35,898 nucleotides of DNA from 13-2-20CM-68-14 sp051955535 (lineage in GTDB: Bacteria > Actinomycetota > Thermoleophilia > Gaiellales > Gaiellaceae): NCBI GenBank assembly GCA_051955535.1, contig JBQCGP010000022.1, positions 1 to 35,898 of the forward strand, read 5' to 3'. Made by a program: the position numbers and the translations under genes. Below, in pieces: positions 23,192 through 31,403 of the stretch (the stretch's first letter is position 1; each line of letters starts with the position of its first letter). A model generated the notes under the pieces. That model had not been told where the DNA came from and made no database searches. It saw only the letters and a list, made by a program, of their open reading frames with translations.

Positions 23192-23554
23192 ATGGCTAAT
23201 GCACTGGAAATAGTTGGGCGCTACAAGGAGGCCTTCGGCAGCGGCGACGTGCAGACCGCCCGCTCGCTGCTTGCGGATGACTTCCACTTCGAGGGGCCGT
23301 TCGAGACGTTCGACAACCCGGATGCCTACCTGCGGTCGCTGGCGCGGCTGGCGCCGATCGTCGAGGGTGTCGACGTCAAGAAGGTGCTCGCGGACGGCGA
23401 GGACGTCGTCACGATCTACGACCTTCGGACGAACACCACCGGCACCTGCCCGGTCTCGGAGTGGGCGACGGTCAAGAACGGGAAGATCGCGGAGCTGCGG
23501 GCTTACTTCGACGCTCGTCCGTTCGCGGCGATGTTCGAGGGTCAACCGTCCTAA
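23192..23554 (+). CDS. NTF2/SnoaL-like protein
   Basis: A 120-residue protein of the nuclear-transport-factor-2/SnoaL fold: ALEIVGRYKEAFGSGDVQTARSLLADDFHFEGP at the N-terminus, and the closing WATVKNGKIAELRAYFDARPF strand pair. These small alpha-plus-beta cone proteins bind or isomerise hydrophobic ligands; nothing fixes the substrate. ATG 23192 suits the family start. Its last 83 bases overlap the 3' end of the AraC gene on the opposite strand. Confidence 0.88.
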   Translation: MANALEIVGRYKEAFGSGDVQTARSLLADDFHFEGPFETFDNPDAYLRSLARLAPIVEGVDVKKVLADGEDVVTIYDLRTNTTGTCPVSEWATVKNGKIAELRAYFDARPFAAMFEGQPS

Positions 23555-24473
23555 CCCGGTAGGCGCCCGGCCTGACGCCGAACGCGTGTGTGAACGCGCG
23601 GCTGAAAGCCGACTCGCTTGCATAGCCGACGCCGCGTGCGACCTCGCCGACCGAGGCGTCCGGCCGTTCGAGCTCGGACGCCGCGAAGGCGAGCCGCGTC
23701 CGCGTCGCGTAGGCGATCGGCGACTCTCCAACGAGCTCTCGGAAATGCGAGGCGAACGAGGAGCGCGAATAGCCGACCGCGTGGGCAAGCTCGCTGACCG
23801 ACCAACGTCGAGCGGGATTGTCGTGGATCAGCTGAACCGCTCGCGCGACGTGTGGATCACGCAAAGCGGCGAGGCGGCCTGCATCGACGTCGGCAAGCCC
23901 GAACCGAAGGGCCTGTGCGAGGAGGGCATCGGAGACGCGCGTCAGGACTGCCGCACTGCCGGCGGCGGCGGACTCTGCCGCTGAGCCGGCGAGCTCGAGA
24001 GTCGCCGCGACCCACGGGGCTGCAGCTCCGTCGGACGCACGGACGTGAATCACCTCAGGCAGTGCCTCGATCAGTGAGCGTGGGGTCCGGGCGTCGAGCG
24101 CGAACCCGCCGCAGACAAGCTCCGTCAGCGGGCCCTGGCCACCGTGGCGAAGCCGCCCGTTCGCGTCCGGCGGCGTGTCCGCCAGGATCTCATCGAGCCA
24201 GAGCGTCGGCGATCCAGGCGCGTCTCGAAGGGCGTGCTCGGGCCCGCGCGGCAGCACCACGAGGTCGCCGGCGCCGAGCTTGCGGTCGCCATGGCCCTCG
24301 ACCTCCAGTCGGCAACTTCCCTTGCTGACGAAGTGGAAGGCGGGGTTGCCATGTGCCGCCACGGCGAAGCCCCACGGAGCGCGCATGGTTGATCGGCAGA
24401 AGATCGTGCTGCGAACGCGAGCCGAGTCGAGCAGGCGGTCCGCAAGGCTGGGTGCATCTGCGAGAGCCTCCAT
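23472..24473 (-). CDS. AraC-family regulator with N-terminal cupin
   Basis: A 333-residue regulator. An N-terminal cupin (AraC_binding_2/cupin_6-like; AFHFVSKGSCRLEVEGHGDR, LGAGDLVVLPRGPEHAL) precedes a double helix-turn-helix: RWSVSELAHAVGYSRSSFASHFRELVG and ASVGEVARGVGYASESAFSRAFTHAFGVRPGAYR. The last 27 residues after that motif are Arg/Ser/Pro-rich and are antisense to the NTF2-like gene. Start ATG 24473 lies ten bases after the hydrolase stop, so both probably form one operon. TAAAGT lies eight bases upstream, so a leaderless second start is possible. The longer frame to 24788 is inside the hydrolase. Confidence 0.9.
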   Translation of the reverse strand: MEALADAPSLADRLLDSARVRSTIFCRSTMRAPWGFAVAAHGNPAFHFVSKGSCRLEVEGHGDRKLGAGDLVVLPRGPEHALRDAPGSPTLWLDEILADTPPDANGRLRHGGQGPLTELVCGGFALDARTPRSLIEALPEVIHVRASDGAAAPWVAATLELAGSAAESAAAGSAAVLTRVSDALLAQALRFGLADVDAGRLAALRDPHVARAVQLIHDNPARRWSVSELAHAVGYSRSSFASHFRELVGESPIAYATRTRLAFAASELERPDASVGEVARGVGYASESAFSRAFTHAFGVRPGAYRVRTVDPRTSPRTDERRSKPAAPRSSRS

Positions 24474-24483
24474 TGAGGTGACT

Positions 24484-25329
24484 TTAATTCTGGGGACCGG
24501 CGGTGAGGCGGCGAAGTGAGGCGAGAACAGCGCCCGGGGCCTCGACCCAGATGAAGTGCCCGGCGCCCTCGACGACATCGACCCAGGCTCCTGGGATCCG
24601 GTCGGCCGCATCGGTCGAGGCCGCGAGCGGCATCGGGCTCCGCGAGCCGTGAACGAAGCCGACAGAAACCCGAATCTCGGGCAGCCCCGCCTCGAGCTTC
24701 GGCAGCTCTTCGTTGATCGACTGGACCATCTGGGCACTGCGCTCGCTGGCCATTCGCAGATCCGGCATGGGTGGAGCGGCTTCCGCATCGGCGAAGTACG
24801 CAGGCCACACGAGGCGCATCCCCTCGAGTGCGAGGGCGTCGTCGACGGCGCCTTGCGTCGAGAGCTCGTCGAGCTCGCGCGCCCGCTCGCGTACCGATTC
24901 GGGCGTCCGACGGAAGATCTCCTCGTCGAACTCCGGCCAACGACCGTCGCCGATCGCCCCGAGCGGATCGACGCAGAGGACGCCGTGGAGGCGATCCGGC
25001 AACGCTTCGGCCACGTGCAGGGCGAGGTGACCGCCCCAGGAGTGACCGACTACGTACGCCTTGTCCCAGCCCAGCGCGTCGAAAACGCGCCGAGCATCGT
25101 CGACGTCCGTTGGGACCGTGTACGGCCCTTCGACCGACGAAGGTGGCAACCCGCGCTGCTGGTACCACGCAACGTCGTTCTCCGCCGCGAGCTCGTCGGC
25201 GAGATCCAGCAGATAGTCGTAGCCGAGGCCCGGCCCGCCGTGCAGGAGCAGAACCGGAGGCCCCTCACCCGCGCGGCCACCCGCGATCAGCGCATCGTCA
25301 TCAAGTGTCTGGAAGTCGGCCCATCTCAC
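24484..25329 (-). CDS. Alpha/beta hydrolase, proline iminopeptidase-like
   Basis: A 281-residue alpha/beta hydrolase. The oxyanion-loop motif HGGPG (30-34) and elbow GHSWGG with nucleophile Ser97 are those of proline iminopeptidase-like (S33) enzymes. The catalytic histidine lies in GAGHFIW near residue 262. Real iminopeptidase activity is unproven, since many such proteins act on other amides or esters. The GTG start lies at 25329, and the gene is divergent from the LuxR regulator with only 17 bases between start codons. AraC follows downstream. Confidence 0.88.
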   Translation of the reverse strand: MRWADFQTLDDDALIAGGRAGEGPPVLLLHGGPGLGYDYLLDLADELAAENDVAWYQQRGLPPSSVEGPYTVPTDVDDARRVFDALGWDKAYVVGHSWGGHLALHVAEALPDRLHGVLCVDPLGAIGDGRWPEFDEEIFRRTPESVRERARELDELSTQGAVDDALALEGMRLVWPAYFADAEAAPPMPDLRMASERSAQMVQSINEELPKLEAGLPEIRVSVGFVHGSRSPMPLAASTDAADRIPGAWVDVVEGAGHFIWVEAPGAVLASLRRLTAGPQN

Positions 25330-25346
25330 CGGGCACCGATCCTCTC

Positions 25347-27026
25347 ATGCGGCAGCAGAAGTTACGGTTGAACGGCCAAATGCACCAAACGAGTGCGTCC
25401 GAGGAGCTCGAGCGCGGCAGGCGCTCGTACGCAGACTCAGCCTGGGCAGCCGCCCGAGAGTCGCTTTCGCGCGCGGATGAGCACATCCCGCTCGCTGCCG
25501 ACGACCTCGAGCTACTGGCGACGACCGCTTACATGCTCGGCGACGAGAAAGGGTGCAGGCGCGCACTCGAGCGCGCCTACCACGGCCATGAGGAGGCGCG
25601 AGCACCGCGGCGTGCTGCGCGCTGTGCGTTCTGGATCGGGATGCAGCTGGCTCTGCGGGGCGAGATGGGGCCGGCAACGGGCTGGCTCGGGCGGGCCCAG
25701 CGTCTGCTCGATCGCGAAGACGAGGAGTGCGTGGAGCACGGCTACATGCTGATGCCGGTCGCGTTCCAGCACGAATCCGAAGGCGACTGGGAAGGAGCAG
25801 CCGAGACGGCGGCCGCTGCCGCCGAGGTCGCCGGACGGTTCGCCGACCGCGACCTGTTCGGCCTTGCACTGCTCACCCAAGGAGAGATCCTCCTCCGTCA
25901 CGGAGACGTCAAGCGAGGGCTGGCCTTGCTCGACGAGGCGATGGCGGCCGTCACGGCGGGCGAGCTCACGCCGATCCCGACGGGGATTGTCTACTGCGGC
26001 GTGATCGTGGCCTGCGAGGACGTCTACGAACTGCGCCGCGCGAGGGAATGGACCGCAGCGCTGGAACGCTGGTGCGAGCGACAGCCCGACCTGATCGCGT
26101 TCACGGGACGCTGCCACGTTCATCGGGCTCAGCTCATGCGGTTGCAGGGTGAGTGGCCGAATGCGCTCGAGGAGCTCCGACGCGCCGGTGAGCCATCCAG
26201 GGCCCGCTCGAATCAGGACGCGGCCGCCCGGGCCTGCTACCTCGAGGGTGAGGTTCATCGGCTCCGCGGGGAGTACGCGGAGGCGGAGGACGCCTACAGG
26301 CGCGCCGGCGCGCTCGGCCTCGAACCGCAACCCGGATCGGCGCTGCTCCGCCTCGCCCGGGGAAACGTCGACGCGGCCGCAGCGGCGATCCGCCGAGTCG
26401 AGAGCGAGACGAGCGCCGAACCGATCCGGGCCGGAATCCTGCCCGCCTACGCGGAGATCATGGTCGCTGCCGGCGACCTCGACGCGGCGCGCGCCGCCTG
26501 CCGCGAGCTCGCGGAGATCTCGGATCGCTGCGACAGCGACCTGCTTCGCGCGTCCGTTGCCGACGCGAGCGGGGCGGTCGAGTTGGCGGCCGGAGATGCC
26601 GTCGGCGCGCTGCCGATTCTCCGCGAGGCCTTTAACGCGTGGCAGAGGCTCGAAGCGCCGTACGAAGCGGCGTGCACGCGGGTGCTCCTGGGCCGGGCCT
26701 GTCGAGCACTCGGAGACGAAGATGGATTCACGTTCGAGCTCGAGGCGGCGAGGGAGGCCTTTGCGCAACTAGGAGCGGGGCCCGACCTGGCCGCGATCGA
26801 TGCGCTGCTCGGACGCATCGCGGGCGCCGCCGAGCACGGGCTCACGGCGCGCGAGCTCGACGTCCTGCGGCTCGTCGCCGCCGGCAACAGCAACAGAGAG
26901 ATCGCGGCGGAGCTCGTGATCAGTGAGCACACCGTCGCGAGACATCTTCAGAACGTGTTCAGGAAGCTCGGCGTGCAGTCGCGGACCGCGGCGAGTGGCT
27001 TCGCCTTCGAGCACGGACTTACCTAG
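25347..27026 (+). CDS. TPR-containing LuxR-type transcriptional regulator
   Basis: A 559-residue protein. A long helical-repeat region (about 20-480, with units such as ARAAYHGHEEARAPRRAA-like and YAEAEDAYRRAGALG) precedes a C-terminal GerE/LuxR helix-turn-helix: LTARELDVLRLVAAGNSNRE and VISEHTVARHLQNVFRKLGV. It lacks the N-terminal ATPase of MalT/LAL proteins. The repeats likely bind a ligand or partner, and the C-terminus binds DNA. ATG 25347 or 25380 may be the start; I give the longer. The 576-base extension to 24771 overlaps the hydrolase gene and is rejected. Confidence 0.9.
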   Translation: MRQQKLRLNGQMHQTSASEELERGRRSYADSAWAAARESLSRADEHIPLAADDLELLATTAYMLGDEKGCRRALERAYHGHEEARAPRRAARCAFWIGMQLALRGEMGPATGWLGRAQRLLDREDEECVEHGYMLMPVAFQHESEGDWEGAAETAAAAAEVAGRFADRDLFGLALLTQGEILLRHGDVKRGLALLDEAMAAVTAGELTPIPTGIVYCGVIVACEDVYELRRAREWTAALERWCERQPDLIAFTGRCHVHRAQLMRLQGEWPNALEELRRAGEPSRARSNQDAAARACYLEGEVHRLRGEYAEAEDAYRRAGALGLEPQPGSALLRLARGNVDAAAAAIRRVESETSAEPIRAGILPAYAEIMVAAGDLDAARAACRELAEISDRCDSDLLRASVADASGAVELAAGDAVGALPILREAFNAWQRLEAPYEAACTRVLLGRACRALGDEDGFTFELEAAREAFAQLGAGPDLAAIDALLGRIAGAAEHGLTARELDVLRLVAAGNSNREIAAELVISEHTVARHLQNVFRKLGVQSRTAASGFAFEHGLT

Positions 27027-27035
27027 CTGGCCGCA

Positions 27036-27055
27036 CATGGTCAGAAATGACCATG
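27036..27055. promoter_or_regulatory. Perfect-arm inverted repeat upstream of the flavoprotein gene
   Basis: CATGGTCA and TGACCATG surround GAAA, ten bases past the LuxR stop and about 97 bases before the flavoprotein start. It suits a dimeric operator (TGGTCA-N4-TGACCA) or a short hairpin; no U tract follows. Confidence 0.45.
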
Positions 27056-27062
27056 CCCCGCC

Positions 27063-27104
27063 GCGGCAAAGTTGGTGAATCCCGTCGAAGCGGCGGCAAG
27101 GTTG
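27063..27104 (+). promoter_or_regulatory. Two direct repeats exactly 30 bp apart
   Basis: GCGGCAAAGTTG (27063-27074) and GCGGCAAGGTTG (27093-27104) differ at one base. A 30-bp step is close to three helical turns, placing both on the same DNA face, 50-90 bases before the flavoprotein start. A candidate activator site, possibly for the preceding LuxR protein. Confidence 0.35.
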
Positions 27105-27151
27105 CCTTCATACGGTCGTAGCCACGGCATACGACTCAGGAGGAGCGGCCA

Positions 27152-28264
27152 ATGGCTACGACGGCATTACAGACCGAGCTACCCGACGTCGAGGCACGCG
27201 TCGACCGGTTCGACGTGATCGTCATCGGCGGTGGCCAGGCCGGCCTTTCCGCCGGCTACTACCTCAAGCAGAACGGAATGCGGTTCGCGATTCTCGATGC
27301 CAACGAGCGGATCGGCGGTTCCTGGCGCACGCGCACATGGGACTCGCTTCGCCTCTTCACGCCCGTCCGCTACAACGGTTTGCCGGGGTGGCCGTTCCCT
27401 GGGCCTGGCTGGTCATTCCCGACCGCACGCGAGACGGCCGACTACCTCGAGGCGTACGCAAACCGGTTCGAGCTGCCCGTGCTGAGCGGCATGAAGGTCG
27501 ACCGGCTGGCCAGGGAAAGCGACCGCTACGTCGTAGAGGCGGGCGACCGGCGCTTCGAGGCCGAGCAAGTCATCGTCGCGACGGGCTTCTACGGCACGCC
27601 CTCGGTTCCCTCGTTCGCACAGGAGCTCGCTCCGGGGATCGTGCAGATGCATTCGAGCGAGTACCGCAACCCGGCTCAACTCAACGCGGGCGGCGTCCTG
27701 GTCGTCGGTGCCGGGAACTCGGGCGCCGACATCGCGCTCGAGCTGTCCGCGGCGCACCAAACGTGGCTGTCCGGGCCGGACAAGGGCGAGGTTCCCATCC
27801 GGATCGAGAGCCCGCTGAGACGCGTCGTCCTACCGATCCTCTGGTTCGTGGCTTCGCATGTGCTGACGACCAGGACGCCGGTCGGCCGGAAGGTGCGGCC
27901 GAAGGCCCTCGCCAACGGCGCTCCCCGCGTCCGGGTGAAGATCGACGACCTCGGCGCCGCCGGCGTCGAGGCCGTGCCGAGGACCGTAGGTACGCAAGAC
28001 GGCCTACCGGTGCTCGAGGACGGCCGTGTCCTCGACGTCTCGAACGTGATCTGGAGCACAGGCTTCCGGCACGACTATGGCTGGATCGATGTGCCGGTCT
28101 TCGACCGCGACAGCGCGCCGATCCACGAGCGCGGCGTCGCGTCCGAGCCCGGCCTGTACTTCGTCGGGCTGGACTTCCTGTACTCGTTCACGTCCGAGAA
28201 CGTCGGCGGCGTGCGGCGGGATGCCCGGTACATCGCGAAGCACATTGCGTCTCGACGAGCGTGA
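27152..28264 (+). CDS. FAD/NAD(P)-dependent flavin monooxygenase-like enzyme
   Basis: A 370-residue two-dinucleotide-binding-domain flavoprotein. The FAD site is VIVIGGGQAGLSAGY (Gly26, 28, 31), the NADPH site VLVVGAGNSGADIALE, and the intervening HSSEYRNP resembles the flavin monooxygenase fingerprint. The C-terminal ATG-like motif SNVIWSTGFRHDYGWI and SEPGLYFVGLDFLY are also typical. The protein is soluble and short for a Baeyer-Villiger enzyme, and fits the single-component FMO-like group. Substrate unknown. Ribosome binding site CAGGAGGAG is six to seven bases upstream of ATG 27152. The membrane cyclase follows after 42 bases. Confidence 0.9.
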   Translation: MATTALQTELPDVEARVDRFDVIVIGGGQAGLSAGYYLKQNGMRFAILDANERIGGSWRTRTWDSLRLFTPVRYNGLPGWPFPGPGWSFPTARETADYLEAYANRFELPVLSGMKVDRLARESDRYVVEAGDRRFEAEQVIVATGFYGTPSVPSFAQELAPGIVQMHSSEYRNPAQLNAGGVLVVGAGNSGADIALELSAAHQTWLSGPDKGEVPIRIESPLRRVVLPILWFVASHVLTTRTPVGRKVRPKALANGAPRVRVKIDDLGAAGVEAVPRTVGTQDGLPVLEDGRVLDVSNVIWSTGFRHDYGWIDVPVFDRDSAPIHERGVASEPGLYFVGLDFLYSFTSENVGGVRRDARYIAKHIASRRA

Positions 28265-28306
28265 GGGCGGGAAGGTCTCGCGCCCGTTTCTCGTTGCCTA
28301 CGACAC

Positions 28307-29707
28307 ATGGAGGATGCGGAAGCCCACGACCGTTTCCGGTTACGAGCTGGACTAGCCGCCGGCGTCGTCGCCGCGGCCTTGCCGCTCATCGGTCTCGTCT
28401 CGCTATTGCTTCGGCGCCAGCTCGACCCTCACCTCGAGAACTACCGGCTCCATTTCGTCCTCTTCGGATTCGTGGGCGCCCTGGCGTTCGTTCTCGGGTA
28501 CGCGGCCGGAGAGTCCGCGAACCGACGGGGGGACGCGCGCGTCCTGCTCCTCTCTCTGGCCTTCATGGCGACCGGTGGCTTCATGGGGCTGCACGCCCTG
28601 GGGACGCCCGGCGTTCTCTTCGAGCAAGACCATGCCGGGTTCAAGGTCGCGATTCCGGTGGGATTGCTTGTGAGCGCCGGCTTCGCGGCCGCTTCCGCGT
28701 TCGTGGACCTTCGCCCCGGCTTCGCTCCATTGGCGATCCGCCACCGAAAGCTGCTGCGGATCGGGGTGTTGGCGGCGATGGCGCTCTGGCTCGTTTGGAC
28801 GGTTCTGGATCTGCCGCCCCTGGGCGGACCGAACAGTGAGGCGGCCAGGGGCAGCCTGCTGACGGTCCTGGCGATCGTGGGGACGGTCGTCTTCGCGATC
28901 GGCGCCGACCGCTACTGGGTGATCTTCCGCGGTCGTCTGACCCTGCTGCCGCTCGCCGTTGTCGCCTGCTTCGTGCTCCTCTCCGAGGCGCTGATCGGTG
29001 TCGCGGTCACCGGGGAGCGGACCTGGCACGCCAGCTGGTGGGAGTGGCACGGGCTCATCGTCACCGCGTATCTGCTGATCGGCTTCGCCGCGTATCGCGA
29101 ATGGCGCGACGAGCGCTTCCGGCACCTCTACCTGCCGACGACGAGACAGCGGGCGCAGGAGATCAGTGTCCTGTTCAGCGACCTCGTCGGCTACACGGGC
29201 TTTGCTGAGCGCTCGACTCCCGCCGACGCGGCCGCGGTGCTCAGTTCCTACTGGGGAATCGCCGCTCCGTTGATCACGGGCCGGTTCGGCGGCCAGCTCG
29301 AGAAGTTCATCGGCGACGGCGTCGTGGCGTTCTTCAACAGCCAGGGCGACCAGCCCGACCATGCAGCTCGGGCTGCCGGTGCCGGGCTGGCACTGCAGCA
29401 GGCCCTCTCCACGGCGGCCGACGGACATCCCGATTGGCCGGGAGTGCGCGTCGGCGTCAACACCGGCGAGGTCGTCCGCCGCGAGATCGGCGGCGCAGGG
29501 CACGTCGCGTACCCGATGGTCGGCGACACGATCAACACCGGCTCGCGTCTGGAAGCGCTCGCCCCGGTCGGCGGCGTCCTCATCGGCGCGGAGACCTACG
29601 AGCAGCTGCCCGACGACGCGGTGGTGGAGCCGAGGTGTGGCTTGAAGGTGAAGGGCAAGGACGAGGCGGTCGACGCTTTCGTCCTGCTCGCCTGTCCGAG
29701 CTGCTAG
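28307..29707 (+). CDS. Membrane-bound class III adenylate cyclase
   Basis: A 466-residue protein with about seven N-terminal TM helices (roughly 12-34, 45-66, 78-96, 108-130, 144-162, 184-202, 214-235 and 250-265, so seven or eight) and a C-terminal cyclase domain. All catalytic residues are present: metal aspartates in FSDLVGYTG and KFIGDGVVAFF, the lysine just before the latter, the aspartate of MVGDTINTG, and Asn/Arg of INTGSRL. cAMP synthesis is predicted. The TM domain probably carries a membrane signal but has no named sensor motif. ATG 28307 lacks a clear ribosome binding site. Convergent to the glycosyltransferase gene with a 4-bp overlap. Confidence 0.93.
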   Translation: MEDAEAHDRFRLRAGLAAGVVAAALPLIGLVSLLLRRQLDPHLENYRLHFVLFGFVGALAFVLGYAAGESANRRGDARVLLLSLAFMATGGFMGLHALGTPGVLFEQDHAGFKVAIPVGLLVSAGFAAASAFVDLRPGFAPLAIRHRKLLRIGVLAAMALWLVWTVLDLPPLGGPNSEAARGSLLTVLAIVGTVVFAIGADRYWVIFRGRLTLLPLAVVACFVLLSEALIGVAVTGERTWHASWWEWHGLIVTAYLLIGFAAYREWRDERFRHLYLPTTRQRAQEISVLFSDLVGYTGFAERSTPADAAAVLSSYWGIAAPLITGRFGGQLEKFIGDGVVAFFNSQGDQPDHAARAAGAGLALQQALSTAADGHPDWPGVRVGVNTGEVVRREIGGAGHVAYPMVGDTINTGSRLEALAPVGGVLIGAETYEQLPDDAVVEPRCGLKVKGKDEAVDAFVLLACPSC

Positions 29708-30573
29708 GCCGTGCGCAAGACGCGATGCGCGTGGTAGCGCGAGACCAGGACGCGCCATCCGTTTCCGTATGCAAGATGGCCCACCGCGCTTCCCATCATC
29801 CGCTTGTGTGAGGAGCTGAAAGGCAGAGCCTCGATCGCCGGTAGCGCGAGTTTCAGCACTATCGGCGCGGGCGACGCCCGCCGGTTTCGGCGGCGCTCGG
29901 CGAAAAGAACGGGATGCCGGGCGCGCAGCTTGACGTAGCGCTCCGCATGGCGCCGCGAGGAGCGGGAAAGCCGTCGTCCGCGCTGGACGCGGTAGCACGC
30001 CACGACGTCGGGAATGCCGATACCTTCCCACCCTCGTTCGGCAAGGCTCATCCAGAGATCCCAGTCTTCGTACCCGCCGGGGAAATTCCAGCCTCCGACG
30101 TCGAGCAAGGCCGAACGCCGATAGAGCGCGCCGATCGGAAGGTGGTTCTGAAAGGTGATCTCCCAGGGGTCGAGCGACGGCGGGCTCCGATCGCCTACGA
30201 ACTCGACTTCTCCGAAAGTCTGCACGGCTCCCCAGGCCGCGGCGGCCTCGGCGTGCCGGTCGAGAACCTCGCCGAGCCTCCTCAAGCCGCCTGGGGCCAA
30301 CATGTCGTCGGCGTCGAGTGCAAAGACGTAGTCGGCATCGGTGGCTCGCACGCCGGCCATCCGAGCCGGCGCGGGACCTTGATTCGGCTGATGGATGACC
30401 TGGATCCCGCGGCCGTCGAGCTGCCACAGCAGTGCGAGAGTCGCCGGGTCGGTCGTGCCGTCGTCTACGACGACGATCTCGGGCGCCACGTCCTGGGTCT
30501 CCGCCGAGGCTACGGCCGACTCGAGCATCTCGCCGTCGTTGAAGCACGGGATGACGACGGCGATGGACCCCAT
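29704..30573 (-). CDS. Family 2 glycosyltransferase
   Basis: A 289-residue GT-A fold enzyme. It begins GSIAVVIPCFNDGEMLESAV, has the nucleotide-sugar segment VVDDGTTD, the NQGPAPARMAGV motif, a DAD metal site in FALDADDML, and an acceptor/catalytic GGYEDWDLW. It would transfer a sugar from an NDP-sugar onto a glycan or lipid acceptor. It has no TM helix, and a basic C-terminal half may contact membrane. ATG 30573 fits the family; the frame continues to 30684, but that part is read from the palindromic element and an atypical spacer. No other glycan genes are near. Confidence 0.88.
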   Translation of the reverse strand: MGSIAVVIPCFNDGEMLESAVASAETQDVAPEIVVVDDGTTDPATLALLWQLDGRGIQVIHQPNQGPAPARMAGVRATDADYVFALDADDMLAPGGLRRLGEVLDRHAEAAAAWGAVQTFGEVEFVGDRSPPSLDPWEITFQNHLPIGALYRRSALLDVGGWNFPGGYEDWDLWMSLAERGWEGIGIPDVVACYRVQRGRRLSRSSRRHAERYVKLRARHPVLFAERRRNRRASPAPIVLKLALPAIEALPFSSSHKRMMGSAVGHLAYGNGWRVLVSRYHAHRVLRTA

Positions 30574-30651
30574 ACCAATCAGATTCCCGTTCGCGGTGGG
30601 GGCGAGTCCGGGTTTCACCGCCTCGAAACCAGGTCGCCACATTTTGCGCGT

Positions 30652-30723
30652 AGGGACTGACCCAGCAGGGGTCTGTCCCAACAACCGTTTAATGGGACAG
30701 TCCCCCGTTCGGGGACAGTCCCT
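30652..30723. repeat. Dispersed palindromic element, copy D
   Basis: Left unit AGGGACTGACCC-agca-GGGGTCTGTCCCA has the swapped base pair seen in copy B; the right unit TGGGACAGTCCCCCG...GGGGACAGTCCCT is of the A/C type. The interior (acaaccgttta) is short and matches the flank of copy A. It lies between the glycosyltransferase start and a small membrane ORF. Confidence 0.9.
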
Positions 30724-30779
30724 GCGAGCGACTTTCGCATGGTGGGTTTTTCCGTCGGAAGAGCGGAGATGACCTACCG

Positions 30780-30956
30780 ATGCTTGCGCTCGTCCTCTGG
30801 TTCGTTTTTGGCTGGCGCGCGGGCGTTGCCGAGGTGCTGGCGGAGGCTGCGCTCGGTCTGGCGCTCTACGGCGGAGGCGGCGGGAGGCGAATCCGGCGGA
30901 CGGTCCGCTACTTCTGGGCCCAAACCACGCGGCGGCGGGCCCTGGCGCCGGCGTAA
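30780..30956 (+). CDS. Possible 58-residue small membrane protein
   Basis: A short frame, ATG to TAA, with one likely TM segment (LALVLWFVFGWRAGVAEVL...LALYGGG) and a basic tail RRIRRTVRYFWAQTTRRRALAPA. Codon third positions are mostly G/C, like its neighbours. The overlapping 90-residue frame (from 30739) is Arg/Ser-rich and looks like a shadow. No good ribosome binding site, so this call is tentative. DUF1232 follows. Confidence 0.4.
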   Translation: MLALVLWFVFGWRAGVAEVLAEAALGLALYGGGGGRRIRRTVRYFWAQTTRRRALAPA

Positions 30957-31007
30957 CCGGCGGCCTCCGGGTTTATCCCGGGCACTTGGCGTTTCGCTAA
31001 GACTGAG

Positions 31008-31403
31008 GTGATGGCCTGGTGGACGTGGCTAATCCTGAGCTTTGCCGTGATCGCGGTGGTGTGGCTGGCGCTCGTCGGCAGCCTGTTCCTGCTCGGTCGG
31101 CGGGAGGAAGCTCGCGCCCTCGCCACGTTCATCCCCGACTGCATCGTGCTCCTTTCTCGGCTGCTGCGCGACGAGCGGGTGCCTCGGCGCCGCAAGCTGC
31201 TGCTGGTCGGCTTGGTCGGCTATCTGGCGCTGCCGTTCGATCTCATCCCGGACTTCATCCCGGTCGTCGGCCAGCTCGACGACGTGCTCGTCGTCGCCTT
31301 CGTCCTCCGCCGCTTCCTTCGCTCAGGCGGCGAGCCGCTCGTGCGCGAACACTGGCCCGGACCTGAGCAATCGCTCCGGCTCGTGCTGCGCGCCGCCGGT
31401 TAA
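31008..31403 (+). CDS. YkvA/DUF1232 membrane protein
   Basis: A 131-residue protein, starting GTG 31008 or ATG 31011. One N-terminal TM helix (WLILSFAVIAVVWLALVGSLFLL) precedes the DUF1232 signature GYLALPFDLIPDFIPVVGQLDDVLV with a hydrophobic segment. Family members are small membrane proteins of unknown function. TGAGGT lies close to the start. The stop overlaps the convergent CoA-ligase stop by two bases. Confidence 0.88.
   Translation: MMAWWTWLILSFAVIAVVWLALVGSLFLLGRREEARALATFIPDCIVLLSRLLRDERVPRRRKLLLVGLVGYLALPFDLIPDFIPVVGQLDDVLVVAFVLRRFLRSGGEPLVREHWPGPEQSLRLVLRAAG

Noticed and set aside
24771..25346. 5' extension of the LuxR regulator
   Set aside because: Antisense to the hydrolase gene, whose HGGPG and GHSWGG motifs are clear; the extension is Arg-rich.
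28403..30640. 745-residue open frame on the minus strand
   Set aside because: It is antisense to the membrane cyclase, which has full catalytic motifs, and out of frame with the glycosyltransferase; composition is Arg/Pro/Ala-rich, as expected for a high-GC shadow.
30739..31011. 90-residue frame next to the palindromic element
   Set aside because: Ser/Arg-rich and out of phase with the more plausible 58-residue membrane frame at 30780; neither is certain.
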